A DNA stretch of 64,000 nt from contig JAPDOI010000959.1 in the NCBI GenBank assembly GCA_029168955.1, forward strand, positions 62,001-126,000, read 5' to 3'. The stretch comes from Aplectana chamaeleonis. Taxonomy: Eukaryota > Nematoda > Chromadorea > Rhabditida > Cosmocercidae. Shown piece after piece: positions 44,241-55,414 of this stretch; the first letter of the stretch is position 1; every line of letters begins with the position of its first letter. The notes below the pieces were generated by a model, which was not told where the DNA came from, did not search any database, and saw nothing but the letters and a program-made list of their open reading frames with translations. Both the position numbers and the translations under genes were made by a program.

Positions 44241-44835
44241 GTTGCAAAATCCGATGTCAGATTCGGAAGCAGTGAACCAGAATTGGCCAGCAAACATTCA
44301 TCATCTTTTAAATGGTGGGGTAGGCCATGCGAGGTTCCCTAGTGAGTTGTAGTTGTATAAAAAGCGAAAAAAAATTCTAATAGGTCTACTAATACTTCGT
44401 TCAACAGTTTTTGCAGTATTATTATTTCCTTGCTTCATACCACACATTTTCAACCCATTCATACTAACTTATTATAATTTTTCAAATTTTCAAGCTTTCC
44501 TTTTTTTCCAATCACTAACATTTTGCTCAAAATCCATTCTAAAATGCTAAAATTTGAAAAAATAAAATAAAATAAAAAGTAAACAAACAAACAAAAAAAA
44601 TTTGCTTGGCTGGGCCAAAAACATTGTTCATCAACTACACTTTCATGAGAAGGCCATACCTCTTGTTTAAAAAAATAGAGATCTCTTCTAATGGGGGTTC
44701 CAAGGTTTGCCGAATTGTGAGGTGATGACTTTGGAACCTAGCTGGAAATGTCACATACTCTTTTATCTATTCCAATTATAATAATACACATTTTTGCACC
44801 TCAGGTAACATATTTAAGTTGGCGGTGACCTACTC
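44241..44835. other. AT-rich, nothing recognised
   Basis: Low-complexity A/T tracts occur at 44550-44610. No coding signal is seen. Confidence 0.35.
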
Positions 44836-45005
44836 TGGGCTGAGTGGCCGCAATCGCCCTGCAATCGTACCGCAATCGTGCCTCAACGACCCCGGCCGGA
44901 GCCGCTGAGGCACGATTGCGGTACGACTGCGGGGTGATTGCGGGCTCCCAATGCTTTGCCCCAATCGCCCCGCAATCGTACCGCAATAGTGTCTCCGTCA
45001 CAGCT
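44836..45005. repeat. Alternating inverted CGCAATCGTACCGC motifs
   Basis: CCGCAATCGTRCC and GGTACGACTGCGG/GATTGCGG repeat in both orientations. A similar array lies at 60140-60295. Confidence 0.6.
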
Positions 45006-45204
45006 TTGGCGGTGCTGCTGAGCCTCTGATTTTGTTTCTAAGCCATTTCTACTACCACCAAGCCATTAATGGCTACAACCGTGATTCTTGCACCATCCCT
45101 ACGGAATGATATATCTTCCGTGACCCATAAGTTCAATTCAGTAGCATTAGCCACACTGGACGCCAAGAACTCGGCTGCTTGAACCAATAATACATGCTAT
45201 GTAG

Positions 45205-46937
45205 TAGAGTGAGGACCGAATATTCGAGTTCGAATAAATATTCAAATCTTTCGAACGAATTTCTATTCGAACATTCGAATATTCGAAAAGTGTGAATATT
45301 CGAACATTATTCGAATTCGACTATTCGCAAAAGGTGAAAATTCGAACATTGTTCGAATTCGACTATTCGGAAAAGGTGAATATTCGAATATTATTCGAAT
45401 TCGACTATTCGGAAAAGGTGAAAATTCGAACATTGTTCGAATTCGACTATTCGGAAAAGGTGAATATTCGAATATTATTCGAATTCGGCTATTCGGAAAA
45501 GGTGAATATTCGAATATTATTCGAATTCGACTATTCGGGAAAGGTGAATATTCGAATATTATTCGAATTCGACTATTCGGAAAAGGTGAATATTCGAATA
45601 TTATTCGAATTCGACTATTCGCAAAAGGTGAATATTCGAACATTATTCAAATTCGATTATTCGCAGAGGTGAATATTCGAACGTTATTTCGATTTGAATA
45701 CCCGAGCTGATTTAACAAAAAATATGAAAATCAGCTCTAATGTATGAGGGAATCGACATACCTTTCAAGACTGATGTCATTTTCTTCACTACTCCATTGT
45801 TCCATTTTTCCGAGCGCAAGAGCTAAATTTTTTCCCTACACCGTCTGATGAGGCTACTAGGGCGGTTCTAGCAGGGGGAGCCACATGGCAATCGCACTTG
45901 GCCACTCCCATTTTTTTATGCCGCTGCGCAGTGATAACACCAACCATAGCTTCGTTGGGTGGAGCCATGTACTACACCAACCTTCACCTCTGGGCAGGTG
46001 AAGGGGGAACCTCCATCATTGGGAAAACCGGTGACAACCGGTGAAACGCCCCGAAAAAGAATGAAGGTGACCCAACACTCATGCAAGTTATTTTCAAGAT
46101 TGGGTGGGTGTAACTGCCGGTTTTTCGCCCATAACTTTTTTGTGCTTGGAGACAGAATTCTGCGTCAACTTGTGCTTCCAGTTTGGAAAAATAGTTTTTT
46201 GATCCTTCAGCCTAATTCATCTTACGGAATACCGGTTTTTCGCCTATAACTCTTTAACATGGTGAGGGTTGTTTTTGAAATCTACGTAAAATTCTGCGTC
46301 CAATGATATATCGGGTTCCTAACTTTGCTCGTTTCATAAGCCACCCAGGTCGGTGGAGCCGAGCCCCGTTATTAGCTCCAGCAGAACTCTGCGCCTCTCC
46401 TTTAAACCATAGAGGCGAAAGCAGCCTTTGGAGATAACTATGGAGCTCGGCTCCACCAATCTGGCTGGCTTATGGGGCAAGCAAAGTTAGTGACGCTCCT
46501 CGAATAAGCTCCTTAGGCTAAATTAGAGCGGAAAAGGTGATTTTGTAGCATTCTTTGCGTTGTAGCCCGTACAGGTTAAAAGATCAGTCGTGCCTTAATA
46601 ATTTCATTTGTAGATGGAAATAAAGCTTTAGAAGAAGAATTTAACTTGTTATTGCGGCTCACTTCGTACATAGTTGCGCGATATTGGTATGGATGCTTAA
46701 ATTATTCGTCATTCGAATATTCGAATTTCGAATATTCGTTCGTTCAGAATAAAAAATGAACGATTTTATTCGAAATTCGTTCGTTCGAAATAAAAAATGA
46801 ACGAATTTATACAAAATTCGTTCGTTCGAAATAAAAAATGAACGATTTTATTCGAAATTCGTTCGTTCGAAATGAAAATGAACCAATTTATTCGAAATTC
46901 GTTCGTTCGGTCTCTTTTTAAGAAGTCCTCACCCTAC
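45205..46937. mobile_element. Non-autonomous hAT element (1733 bp)
   Basis: The ends TAGAGTGAGGAC and GTCCTCACCCTA are inverted with one mismatch, flanked by CTATGTAG (45197-45204) and CTATGTAT (46938-46945), an 8-bp duplication with one change. The subterminal regions are tandem arrays: about 57-bp units with GAATTCGACTATTCGG at 45290-45690 and about 60-bp units with TTCGTTCGTTCGAAAT at 46700-46915. The interior shares sequence with 10201-11215, including a palindrome (46320-46490). No transposase frame is visible; the long ORFs over the tandem array are repeat-derived. Confidence 0.88.
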
Positions 46938-46945
46938 TATGTATA

Positions 46946-47149
46946 GTAGTTACGCTGGCACTATAGTTATCGAGAAAGAACAGCTACATGCTACCAAATG
47001 CAGCTGATTGCCCCTACATATCTATTCTCCGGTGAACTTGTTGTTATTTTGAAAGTCTATATACTTTTGGTATGGAACGATCACACTCAATTCTTGGTCG
47101 CACTAGAATGAATAACCATTTTTATTACTTCCACAGAGTAATTCAGGTC
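46946..47149. other. Short unassigned spacer
   Basis: Right flank of the non-autonomous hAT element. Nothing is recognised in it. Confidence 0.3.
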
Positions 47150-47378
47150 TATTCGAATGAGACTGCCCGCTCACGCGGCCGGCGGTCGTGTTGACCGGCC
47201 GCCGCGAAGATATTTTTTGGATTTGTGAATTGATTACCACGAATATCAGACGAATAGGGAACAATATTCCAGTCAGCTGTATCTCAGTCGTGGGTCAGCT
47301 CGTCTGAAAAATGTCTCTGTGACGGGTGCTCGCCGCGCACGCTGACCGCGTGGGCGGAGATTCTCATTCGGACATACT
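47150..47378. mobile_element. GC-rich palindromic MITE, relative of 8251-8522
   Basis: TTCGAATGAGACTGCCCGC...ACGCGG near 47150 is mirrored by CCGCGTGGGCGGAGATTCTC...CATTCGG near 47370. Confidence 0.55.
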
Positions 47379-47539
47379 TTAGCTAATCAATTGGTGTCGT
47401 CTCGAAGTGAGAAAATCTTTGGTAAGAGACCAGACGGGTAATAGACTTGGAACCATCTGAGTGGAGTGATTATTTAACTTAATGAAGTGGAGTACTTAGG
47501 GGAGTTGCTAAGAAGAGTAAACCTTTCGCTTGCGACACC

Positions 47540-47720
47540 GACTCAGTATACCGCATTTTTTTCTTTTAGAAGTACTTCTATGTAGTTCTCAGGCCTCTAT
47601 TTTATATGCAATTCATTCACAGATGTACTTCAAATAGAGAGTGTACTTCTGATTCTCAGAGACCCCTCTTTTTGATGTACTTCTATTAGATGTGCACTTT
47701 AATGGGGAGTGTACTTCTAT
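47540..47720. repeat. GTGTACTTCTAT tandem-like repeats
   Basis: Variants of GATGTACTTCTATT...GGGAGTGTACTTCTATTTCTC recur about every 55-60 bp. A 74-codon minus ORF (47910-47686) runs into it without a known domain. Confidence 0.5.
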
Positions 47721-47938
47721 TTCTCGGCTCAATTTTTCTGAAGTTCCAAAAAAGAACTGCTTGCATCCCCGACAGATTTTCAGTATAACACCGAGAATGT
47801 CTGTATTCAAATCTCAGACCACAACCATGAAAACGTGGCCATTGGAATTCTATTGTTGTTCGAGTTGTTGCTTCCACAATCACTGACACAATCTCCACTT
47901 TCAAAACCATGATTCACGTCCTTCTTAAAGGCATCGTA

Positions 47939-48536
47939 CACGATGAAAACCAAATTTTAGCTTTTGCGTTCAGTCGGACTAGTGGGCTATAACAATGTCA
48001 CTCAGAACGTTTGGAGTTTCAAAATCACCTCTGAATGAAGATTTGCTTTCCTCAAAAGGGCTTCCTGGGTTTGGGGGGCCGGCCTTGTGGTCGATCCGTT
48101 GTTACAAGGAACAAAACTCCGTGGTCGCTGCCGGCGATCGTGCGTTGACGCGTCGTAGGGCGCAAAGCACACACCACTCGATTTCACGTTCGACATCGAT
48201 CGAAAGCAGCTGATAGCATTGGGAGCAGCATGTTAGTAACCCTTTTCAACTTCGTTCAAGAAAAAAATGATCGCTCGTCTGAATGGCGTCCTTGGTGAAT
48301 TACTTCCAACGCAGCGCCAAGGAACGAATCGTATAACTGTTCCTTGCGTTTTCCGCGCAACTATCCCAAGTTGATGTTGGCGGGAATTTCAAATTTGTCT
48401 TGAGCTTTATTGAAATGGGTTTTCTTGAAAATTTGACGTTTTGGAGGGGGCTTCCTGCAACATTTAGTTACTATAGGGATATACCAACACGAAAACGTCA
48501 AAAACCCAAGCATGGTTTTCATCGTGTACGATGCCT
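47939..48536. mobile_element. TTAA element with AGGCATCGTACACGATGAAA ends
   Basis: AGGCATCGTACACGATGAAA...ACC and GGT...TTTCATCGTGTACGATGCCT are perfect inverse copies over about 23 bp, with TTAA at 47935-47938 and 48537-48540. 598 bp long; no copy elsewhere in the window except an isolated ACGATGCCTTTAAGG at 37300-37314. Confidence 0.88.
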
Positions 48537-48609
48537 TTAAGATTGAATTCTTCCAACAACTGTAGTAGTGCGGAATTGCATTCATCGACGCGTGCTTGAT
48601 TTTCAGCAT

Positions 48610-49020
48610 CCTAGATCACCTTGACATACAAGTTTTAAACAATTTTCAAAACACCTCTTTCGAAACACCCTGAAAAAACCTGATGGTGCCCTAACCTTTT
48701 CGTGCTATTTTAGAAACGCTCATAACTTTTTGGAACCAGCAGCTCGGGGTGTGGCACTGCAAAGTTTTACTATAGATGTTTAAGAGATACTGACAATACG
48801 ATTCGTTTCTGCAGATCCGACCTACGCTTTGTACACACTCCTTGTGAGATGGTCGTTCGTTTTTCAAATTCGATTTAAAGGCAGTGCTCACGATGAGAAA
48901 ATTGCCCGTTTTTTCGCAGGACAGTATGCTTTGGGTTCCTCTGAGAATAGTAGGGATGGAAGATCCTCAAAAAACGTCCAGGAATCGGGTGAAAATCTCG
49001 CGAACTACACTGGCTTTCTA
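48610..49020 (+). repeat. R-family right end fused to TTAA-element fragment
   Basis: 48660-48850 matches the R right end (GAACCAGCAGCTCGGGG, ATAGATGTTTAAGAG, GATCCGACCTACGC). From 48876 a TTAAAGGCAGTGCTCACGAT end begins, related to 27660-28120, with no matching right end. Confidence 0.55.
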
Positions 49021-49149
49021 GGTGTGAAGTAGGCCCCTTAGGAAACCTCTAATTGACCTTATCGGATCTGTAGACACTCCCTGTCTGCAGTTCATGTCAA
49101 TCGGGCTCTGTGTTGCGTCAGAATGCCTGATTTTAATAAGAAATGTAAA

Positions 49150-49830
49150 TACTTGAAATTTTCAGCAAAGCCTTAACTTTCAAAATAATAATTGAGTCCA
49201 AAATTTGAGTAAAACTCAAAAATTCGAGTCAGATAAAAAATTTCAAAAATTTAATTAAGTTTAGACTTTCTGAAGAGTGAAATAAATAAAAAAATTAAAA
49301 CTTGGAGTACCTGAGGATTTTTTTATAACTTTTGAAAATTTGGTATCCCAAAATTACAATTCAACTGGGGTGAAATTCAGATTTTTCAAATTCTGACTTA
49401 AATTCATATTATTCAAGAGTTGGAATAAATTAGAAACTCCCAGAAACAACAATTCGAAAGTTTAAAACATGAAAGAAATTCTGCATTTCTAAAACTTGAA
49501 AAAAATCGGGTGTTCAATATCAGAAATAATTTGAAATGATTTCACATTTTTTACAATTTGGATTGAATTCAGATTTTTTTCTAATTGAAATGATTCAGAA
49601 TTTTCCGTTATTTCATAAATTAGAGAATTCCATAATGAGTTAGGTTTTTCAAAGAATTAGAAATTTAAAAAAAAATTGAAAGAAGTTTGAAATTTTTGGT
49701 ATTTGGAAAAATCTCTAGATTTCAATATCAGAAATAAACTTGAATCAAATTTAGATTTTTCGGAATCGAAAACGGATTCAGATTCTCCAAAAACTGAAGT
49801 CAATTAGAAGTCGCGAAAGATACGACTTTC
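49150..49830. repeat. AT-rich degenerate AATTCAGATTTTTC repeats
   Basis: Variants of AATTCAGATTTTTC, AAATTTGAGT and TCAGAAATAA recur throughout. This could be an old satellite or eroded subterminal repeats. Confidence 0.45.
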
Positions 49831-51193
49831 GTGACTTCTCTGAGAAAATTAGGGCGAGTACTCCATTGCTTTGAAGTATTCTGAATGGAGTTTCTATAGA
49901 ATCGTTTTGAGTTAGAGATGGTTCTATTTGAATGCTTGTAAGATTCCGATATATATCAGGCTTGGCTTTGGTGCGTAAACGGCGCCATACAGTACACTGC
50001 TCGTTAATAACTCAGCGCAATTAGCTGAGACTCGCCCGTTTATGGCTCGCCTTTGGTACTTCAGCAAATGAAGGATGACAAATTTATCACTCGAACATTG
50101 AAAATTAGATCATTGTGTTCGACTCGACGTCTTGAGTCGACTGATATAACTTTCTATACACTTTAGTCCGCTAGCAAAGAAGTTATGACGAAAAGACGAA
50201 AAAGACGCGCTTCCGCGTCTTCCGCGTCTTTTTTACAAGAATTAGGGTGGGTATTGTAGTTAACCCATTGGATCACCCCACCCACGCCATATAGCAGTTG
50301 TCCATAGTTTCTCTTACCAAGGATAGCGCTGCCGAGTTTTCGAATGCTCTTCGTCCCGAAAAATTCTACTATCCAAACATGAGCATTCAATCATCTTATT
50401 TTCTCAACAGGTTTCGGTAAACGAAACAGAAAGCAAAGTCACTTAACTAACAAATTCGAAGCTCAAAACACTGCGACGTTTGGTTTGATGTTTTGTCCGC
50501 AATGTGCAAAACACACCTACAGGCGTAAATAAATATTCAAGGGGTTCTTTTTAAGAAGTTTTTTCTAAGACATTCGAGAGTTTCATAGACTTCTCGCAAT
50601 TATCCTGTACTTCGAGAACTTGCCTACTCAAAAACATAGAAAACTGGAATACGGCTTTTTATGGTGGTCACAGCCTCTACTCAGGCAAACTAGGGATCGG
50701 AGCGCCGTAGAATACGTCAGATATGGATCGGGCTGGCGGACAGCCGGTGCACCTGCCGAAAGTGCCAGCGCTGGCTTTCGGCCGGCAGGCTGTGCGAGCG
50801 CTGGCTTTCCGCATATTGCCATATTGCATGCACATACGGGTGTGGTTACGTCATTGATCTGCCATTCTTCATCAACTCCTGTCAACTCGTCTCGCCATTT
50901 CCTTCTCATTCAGTGTCCCCACGCGCTCTCGCATTCATTCTAAAATTCGCATCTCGCCCGCTTCCATATTTTGTTAAAATACTGTAGCATTTAAAATTGA
51001 AATGAGTGTTGTTCGAATCATTCGAACTATATGTATTGGGTCTACAAAGAAGTTTTGAGGATTTTACGAAGCGTTGCATGGCTGGTTTGTTGATTCATTT
51101 AGGCTACCACTTCTGCTAACCTGAAGGATATTGCTCGTGACCGGAGCAGAATTTAAGTTTTTTCAAATAATCCGCCATAGATTAGTGCGACCT
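49831..51193. other. Unassigned with short dispersed motif
   Basis: 50250-50315 resembles 27765-27830 (GTGGGT...AACCCATTGG...CCACCCACGCC). 50750-50820 has a duplicated GCCAGCGCTGGCTTTCGGC. No gene is recognised. Confidence 0.3.
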
Positions 51194-51250
51194 ATGGGTC
51201 AACTAAAATGGAACTTTCTCTTTCTCATAGTCCTGACCGCCTCCTCGCTT
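51194..51250 (+). CDS. Candidate signal-peptide exon
   Basis: ATG opens MGQLKWNFLFLIVLTASSL, a convincing signal peptide, followed directly by a strong GTGAGT donor in phase 0. About 60 bp further on an R-family element begins, so any partner exon would lie beyond it; I could not find one. Reading through the donor adds 38 codons and stops inside the repeat. Low confidence. Confidence 0.25.
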
Positions 51251-51314
51251 GTGAGTCAGCAGTTTATCACATGCGTATCGAATGCAACGGCCGCAGCCGG
51301 CATTGGCATGCTCA

Positions 51315-52330
51315 CGCGAAAGCATACAAAGCGGAGGCGGTTGTGCGCAAGCGAATTGTATTGCTAGTATCTCTTGGGCATCTATAGCAAAACAGCGTAG
51401 TACCCCGTCCCGAGCCGCTTGTTCTGAGCAGCCTTAAGCACGAGAAGTTCGTTTTTGTGCTTTTTACCCTTCAAAAACGCTCAGTAAACTTCCGAAAACG
51501 TGGAAACGGATCTCATAATCATATCTAGCGCCTAAGCGAAATATGGAAGAAAACACATTTTCCGCACTATGTGCAGACTTATAGCGTTCCGGACTTGTTC
51601 GGATTCTCGGTTGAGTATTCGCTTCTTCAGCAAGGGGTTCAGAAAAGCTTCAGGAAAGGTTCCAGATTCGGCATAAAAGTCTCCCAGGAGGTTTTGGGGC
51701 CCTGATTATGAAACTGAGGTTTACTTGTTGATTTTACAAAGTTTTCGCCTTGATTCGCTTGAAGCATCCCAGCAGGGAAAATTTTGAGAACAAAACGCCA
51801 CTTTCCGAATTTAACGATTTATTCTGCGGATGTCTCAAATTCATTTTCTGAGGGTGAATTGATATGCCTAACATCAGTCTGAGGTCCCTGTGCCGATTTT
51901 CTACAGATTACGGTGGATAACGGTGGGTATACGGTAGTTTGATCAACATTTGTATGCGGGGCTTATTCGGTGAGAGTGAATACGAATTATATGTCCTTTT
52001 GCCGATTTTCGAGCTCTTAAGATATGTTTACCCTCCTGGCTTGTGTATTACATACCGTAACCTAGAGTGAACCTCTAAATTTTGACAAGCACACCCTAGG
52101 GTCGTTCTCTGCACCTAGGCTACCCCTACATACAAGTTTTGAGCAGGATCCGAAACTTCTCAAAACATCCCAAACAATTTTTGATGGTAACCTTTTCGCG
52201 AAAAAATTTTGGAACCAGTTGCTCGAGGCAGGGTACTTCAAAGTTTTTACTATAGATGCTCAAGGACACTGACAATACAAATCGTTCCCGCACATCCGAC
52301 CTACGCTTTGTGTACTTCCCATGTCAGCCC
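51315..52330. repeat. R-family element, uninterrupted (about 1 kb)
   Basis: The left end (CAAGCGAATTGTATTGCTAG, GGGCATCTATAG) is the inverse of the right end (CTATAGATGCTCAAGG, CAATACAAATCG). The interior has GGAAACGGATCTCATAATC and two TACGGTAG-type inverted blocks. Class unknown; inverted ends suggest a DNA transposon relative. Confidence 0.6.
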
Positions 52331-52429
52331 GGCCACTATAACTGGATTTTTGAATCGAATCGCATGGTGTAGATTATACTTCGGACCGAATTGTATTATT
52401 CGAAATTTATTTAAATGTTTTTTCGAATT

Positions 52430-52695
52430 TTGAATCATTCAAAATTCGAAAATTTTGGTTTTCGAATAATATTCGAGGTCTCGAATATTCCGGAAACGGG
52501 CTTTCGAATAATGTTCGAAATTCGAATACCTCGTGAAAAGCGGTTTCGAATAATATTTGAAATTCGTATATTTTGAAAAACAAACTTTCGAATAGTGTTC
52601 GGAATTCCGTTATTTCAAAAACAGACTTTCGAATAATATTAGAAATTCGAATATTTTGAAGAGCCTATTCGAATTTTTCAAATTCGAATAATCTA
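52430..52695. repeat. TTCGAATAATATTCGAAATTCG cluster
   Basis: About 60-bp units with CTTTCGAATAATRTTCGAAA repeat four or five times. The design is the same as the hAT subterminal arrays; terminal repeats were not found. Confidence 0.55.
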
Positions 52696-53142
52696 AGAGC
52701 ACAATCCTATTTTCATTAGTTCTTTTCTTCTGATCAACCTTTGAAAACGTTCTCTATCAAAGCAACATCTTGACCTGTTCACCCCGCGCCCGAGTTGAGG
52801 TTCTACGCTTGGATCGTGTGAGATGTTGCGTCACCGTACAACGTGCTCCATCGGTGAGATAGGAGGGTGGATTGCCAGCCAATGCGAACCGTTTTTCTTT
52901 CTTTTTCGCATTTATTATGTAGCTATCAGCCAGATATAGACAGTACCAGGGTTATACATAGCTTCCGAAACCCTCTCTCTCTCCAGAGAAACAGTTATTC
53001 GAAAAACGAGCGGGAGCGTTTGAGCTCACTAATCTACATATAATGACTACTCTGAGAATATCGGCTTTGAGGGGCTATTATGGGTTGTGTTTAGCGAATA
53101 TACGTCCATTTTTGGACTTTCTGAGCGGCAGTGAATTTACCT
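52696..53142. other. Unassigned, nothing recognised
   Basis: No conserved frame or repeat is seen. Confidence 0.3.
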
Positions 53143-53577
53143 AGCCGCGCAGTGGCGTAGTGCTAGGTCTTGAGAGCGGCGCTAGGGTTTCGGCGCTTGG
53201 GTGCGATAAGGCGCTTCCCCAGAAAGGGATAGTGGTGGCCAAGTCTCGCCTTAAGCAAAGCGTTTTGTGCTAGCATTTTGGTGAGCCCTCCTGTTAAAAA
53301 ATGGCTTGAGATTAAGAGTACGTGTAACCGATGAGTTTTTCTACACAGTGACAGTCACAGCAAATGACAGCTCAAAACATGGTTTTAATATCGAAGCTTT
53401 CATTTGTAAAATCGAGAAAATTTTTCCGAAAAGTAGAAAAAAAATCCCAGAAAACTATTTGAAAATTCGAATATAAAATGGTTTTCGATTTCATCCCAAA
53501 ATTCGAAAAAAATGGTTTTCGATTTCATTCAAAAATTCGAAATTCAAAAATTTCAGCAGCTTTGCCCAAGTATATGT
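53143..53577 (+). repeat. T-family repeat, compact copy
   Basis: Contains CCGCGCAGTGGCGTAGTG (A-box-like), AGGTCTTGAGAG, GCGATAAGGCGCTTCC, GACAGCTCAAAAC, TTCGAAA repeats and the right end TTTGCCCAAGTATA. It shows the unexpanded form of 32885-34340. Confidence 0.6.
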
Positions 53578-53640
53578 AGTGTAGATGCTTGCCGACCGGA
53601 ATGGATACAGCCGATCGGCCGACTATGACAGCCTCCTTAA

Positions 53641-54120
53641 AGGCACTGTTCGCGATAAACTTCATCCTCGAATTTTTCATGACAAACGCTTCTCGTGGCT
53701 CTTAGAAGCGGAACAGCGTCGAAAAACGGGACGAAAAGCTACCCAGGAGCCGCCAAACGACTTAGAAAAGTGGGCAAGTTCCCGCCATTGTGGGTGTCCC
53801 GCCTCTTCCCGCCCCTCGATGTGAACCAAGGAACACTAGAAATCGTGAGTTGAGCGATGGTTTCCGATCAAAAGCCCCGTTCTTCCCTTCATTCTCAACT
53901 TTCTCTTCACTCAGGTCAGCTCGCACACAATGGCTGCAAAAAAACGGAAGTTACAAGCCTTGGACAACTCGTCCACCATTTTCCCTAGCTCAATTTTGAG
54001 GGACCATAACTCCATTCCCAGAAGGCCTTGTACGATTCTAGAAACATCATTGGAATCAGAATGGGACCGGTTTCAAGACAGTCAAAAAACCGAAAAGCGA
54101 TTTTTTCGTGAACAGTGCCT
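53641..54120 (+). mobile_element. Subfamily 1 TTAA element, diverged
   Basis: The ends AGGCACTGTTCGCGATAAA and TTTCGTGAACAGTGCCT lie between TTAA 53637-53640 and TTAA 54121-54124. 480 bp, with the shared core block in its right half. Confidence 0.83.
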
Positions 54121-54124
54121 TTAA

Positions 54125-54716
54125 TTAAAGAGGCTTCAGAGTTACGACAAAACCGTGAAACCCAATTGTAGACCTAATACATGTTAAATGAGGAAGGAGT
54201 TGCTTCGCATAGTCCCTTCATCCTGTTCAACAACACTTACTTCAGTTTTGGGTTGCACTTCGCTTCTACCCCAATTAAAGAAATGTGTTCTCAGGTGATA
54301 TAAAAGTGTCGCGACAGCGAATTTGACGGCAAACATTAAAAGCCGTGCAACTTCAATGAAGGTGGGAACGCCTAACTTTGCACTGGAATGAAATCAGAGT
54401 GAGGGTGAGTCGTCCGTCATGCTACGTTCCGAATGATAGTCAGCCTCTATGTAGCTTTCTACAGGTTTTTTTCTCAAGAAGTTGCTGGTTTGTCAAGCAT
54501 AACAACCGCTGGAAGATTTTGTGGGTTGGAAGAGCACAACACCTGCTGAACGTGATACGGATTAGGCGCGTCTCCATCGCTATTCTAAACGGTGAGGTGT
54601 TTCTTCCAGATGTTCGACAAATTCTTGGGCATTCAGTATTGTTATTCACGATTTTTTTCTTTTGCAATACATCGAAAAACACAAAGTTTTGAGATCCGAG
54701 ATTACCAACTTCGACA
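54125..54716. other. Unassigned; opposite open frames
   Basis: ORFs of about 105 codons lie on both strands (plus 54378-54692, minus 54760-54440). The minus frame has protein-like text (INVEVGNLGSQNFVFFDVL) but no recognised domain. Confidence 0.3.
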
Positions 54717-55033
54717 TTAATTCCAGTTGTTAATTCTTTGTGACCATGCAAATTCTGCACCCTTCAGCCGCTTGTTCTTGTCCATACATCCGTTCCCAGC
54801 TCAGAAAAAAAAGATACTGTGGTTCATAAATATGAACAGTCATTCAATGATAACGCTAGCACTCACATCTGCGCACCCGAAAACTATTGTCGACATACCT
54901 GTCACTCCCTCAAACAAAAACCCGCTCCGCGCCCCGTTGAGAAGCCGGCGTCGCCAGTGAGATAGTGGCCGTGTAGACCGAAATTCGAAGGTCTTGTCGC
55001 CAGCTGTAGTGGCTGTAGCGGGCACGGTATAAA
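54717..55033 (-). CDS. Candidate last two exons of an unassigned gene
   Basis: Exon 55033-54899 follows a pyrimidine-rich CTCCTACAG and is open for 44 codons (FEFRSTRPLSHWRRRLLNGA in the middle), ending at a GTATGT donor. Exon 54799-54717 follows TTTTTTTTCTGAG and reads CMDKNKRLKGAEFAWSQRI to a stop. The phase-1 junction agrees. I do not recognise the product; the acceptor of the last exon (CTGAG) is unusual. Upstream exons would lie beyond the hairpin at 55211-55410. Confidence 0.3.
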
Positions 55034-55210
55034 CTGTAGGAGGCGAGCAGCTGCTTCATGCCTGGGCGACTGCGGACCGCGGTGAAATGGCCCCACAGTT
55101 GGGTACCACCTATTCCTTCCCGAGCCGTGGAAAGATTTCATCGGTAACAAGAATTATCCTCCGGCATCGGGTGGATCTTCTGGAAAGTGACTCGAGGCCA
55201 CCTTCCTCGT

Positions 55211-55410
55211 CCGATTCCGAAGAGCCGACTGAAGCACACTGTGAGATGAGAAGCCTTTAATACCAGTGTCATTGTCAATACTTACGTCTACACATGATAA
55301 CGTCCTGCCATGTCAAGGACGTTTGTCAGGTGTAGAACGAAAATATTGACAATGACACTGGTATAAAAGGCTTCTCATCTCACAGTGTGCTTCAGTCGGC
55401 TCTTCAGAAT
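55211..55410. mobile_element. Near-perfect hairpin (about 200 bp)
   Basis: Arms of about 85 nt with only a few mismatches (GAAGAGCCGACTGAAGCACA and GGCTTCTCATCTCACAGTG pairings) surround a loop near 55300-55320. This could be a snap-back MITE or an inverted duplication of an exon; transcribed, it would form a long duplex. Confidence 0.8.
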
Positions 55411-55414
55411 TGAC

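Noticed and set aside
45263..45672. Two 126-codon ORFs with periodic FEYSPFPNSRIR or RILFEFDYSEKVN peptides
   Set aside because: They lie on a tandem array that forms the subterminal region of a hAT element; both strands are open because the unit is about 57 bp.
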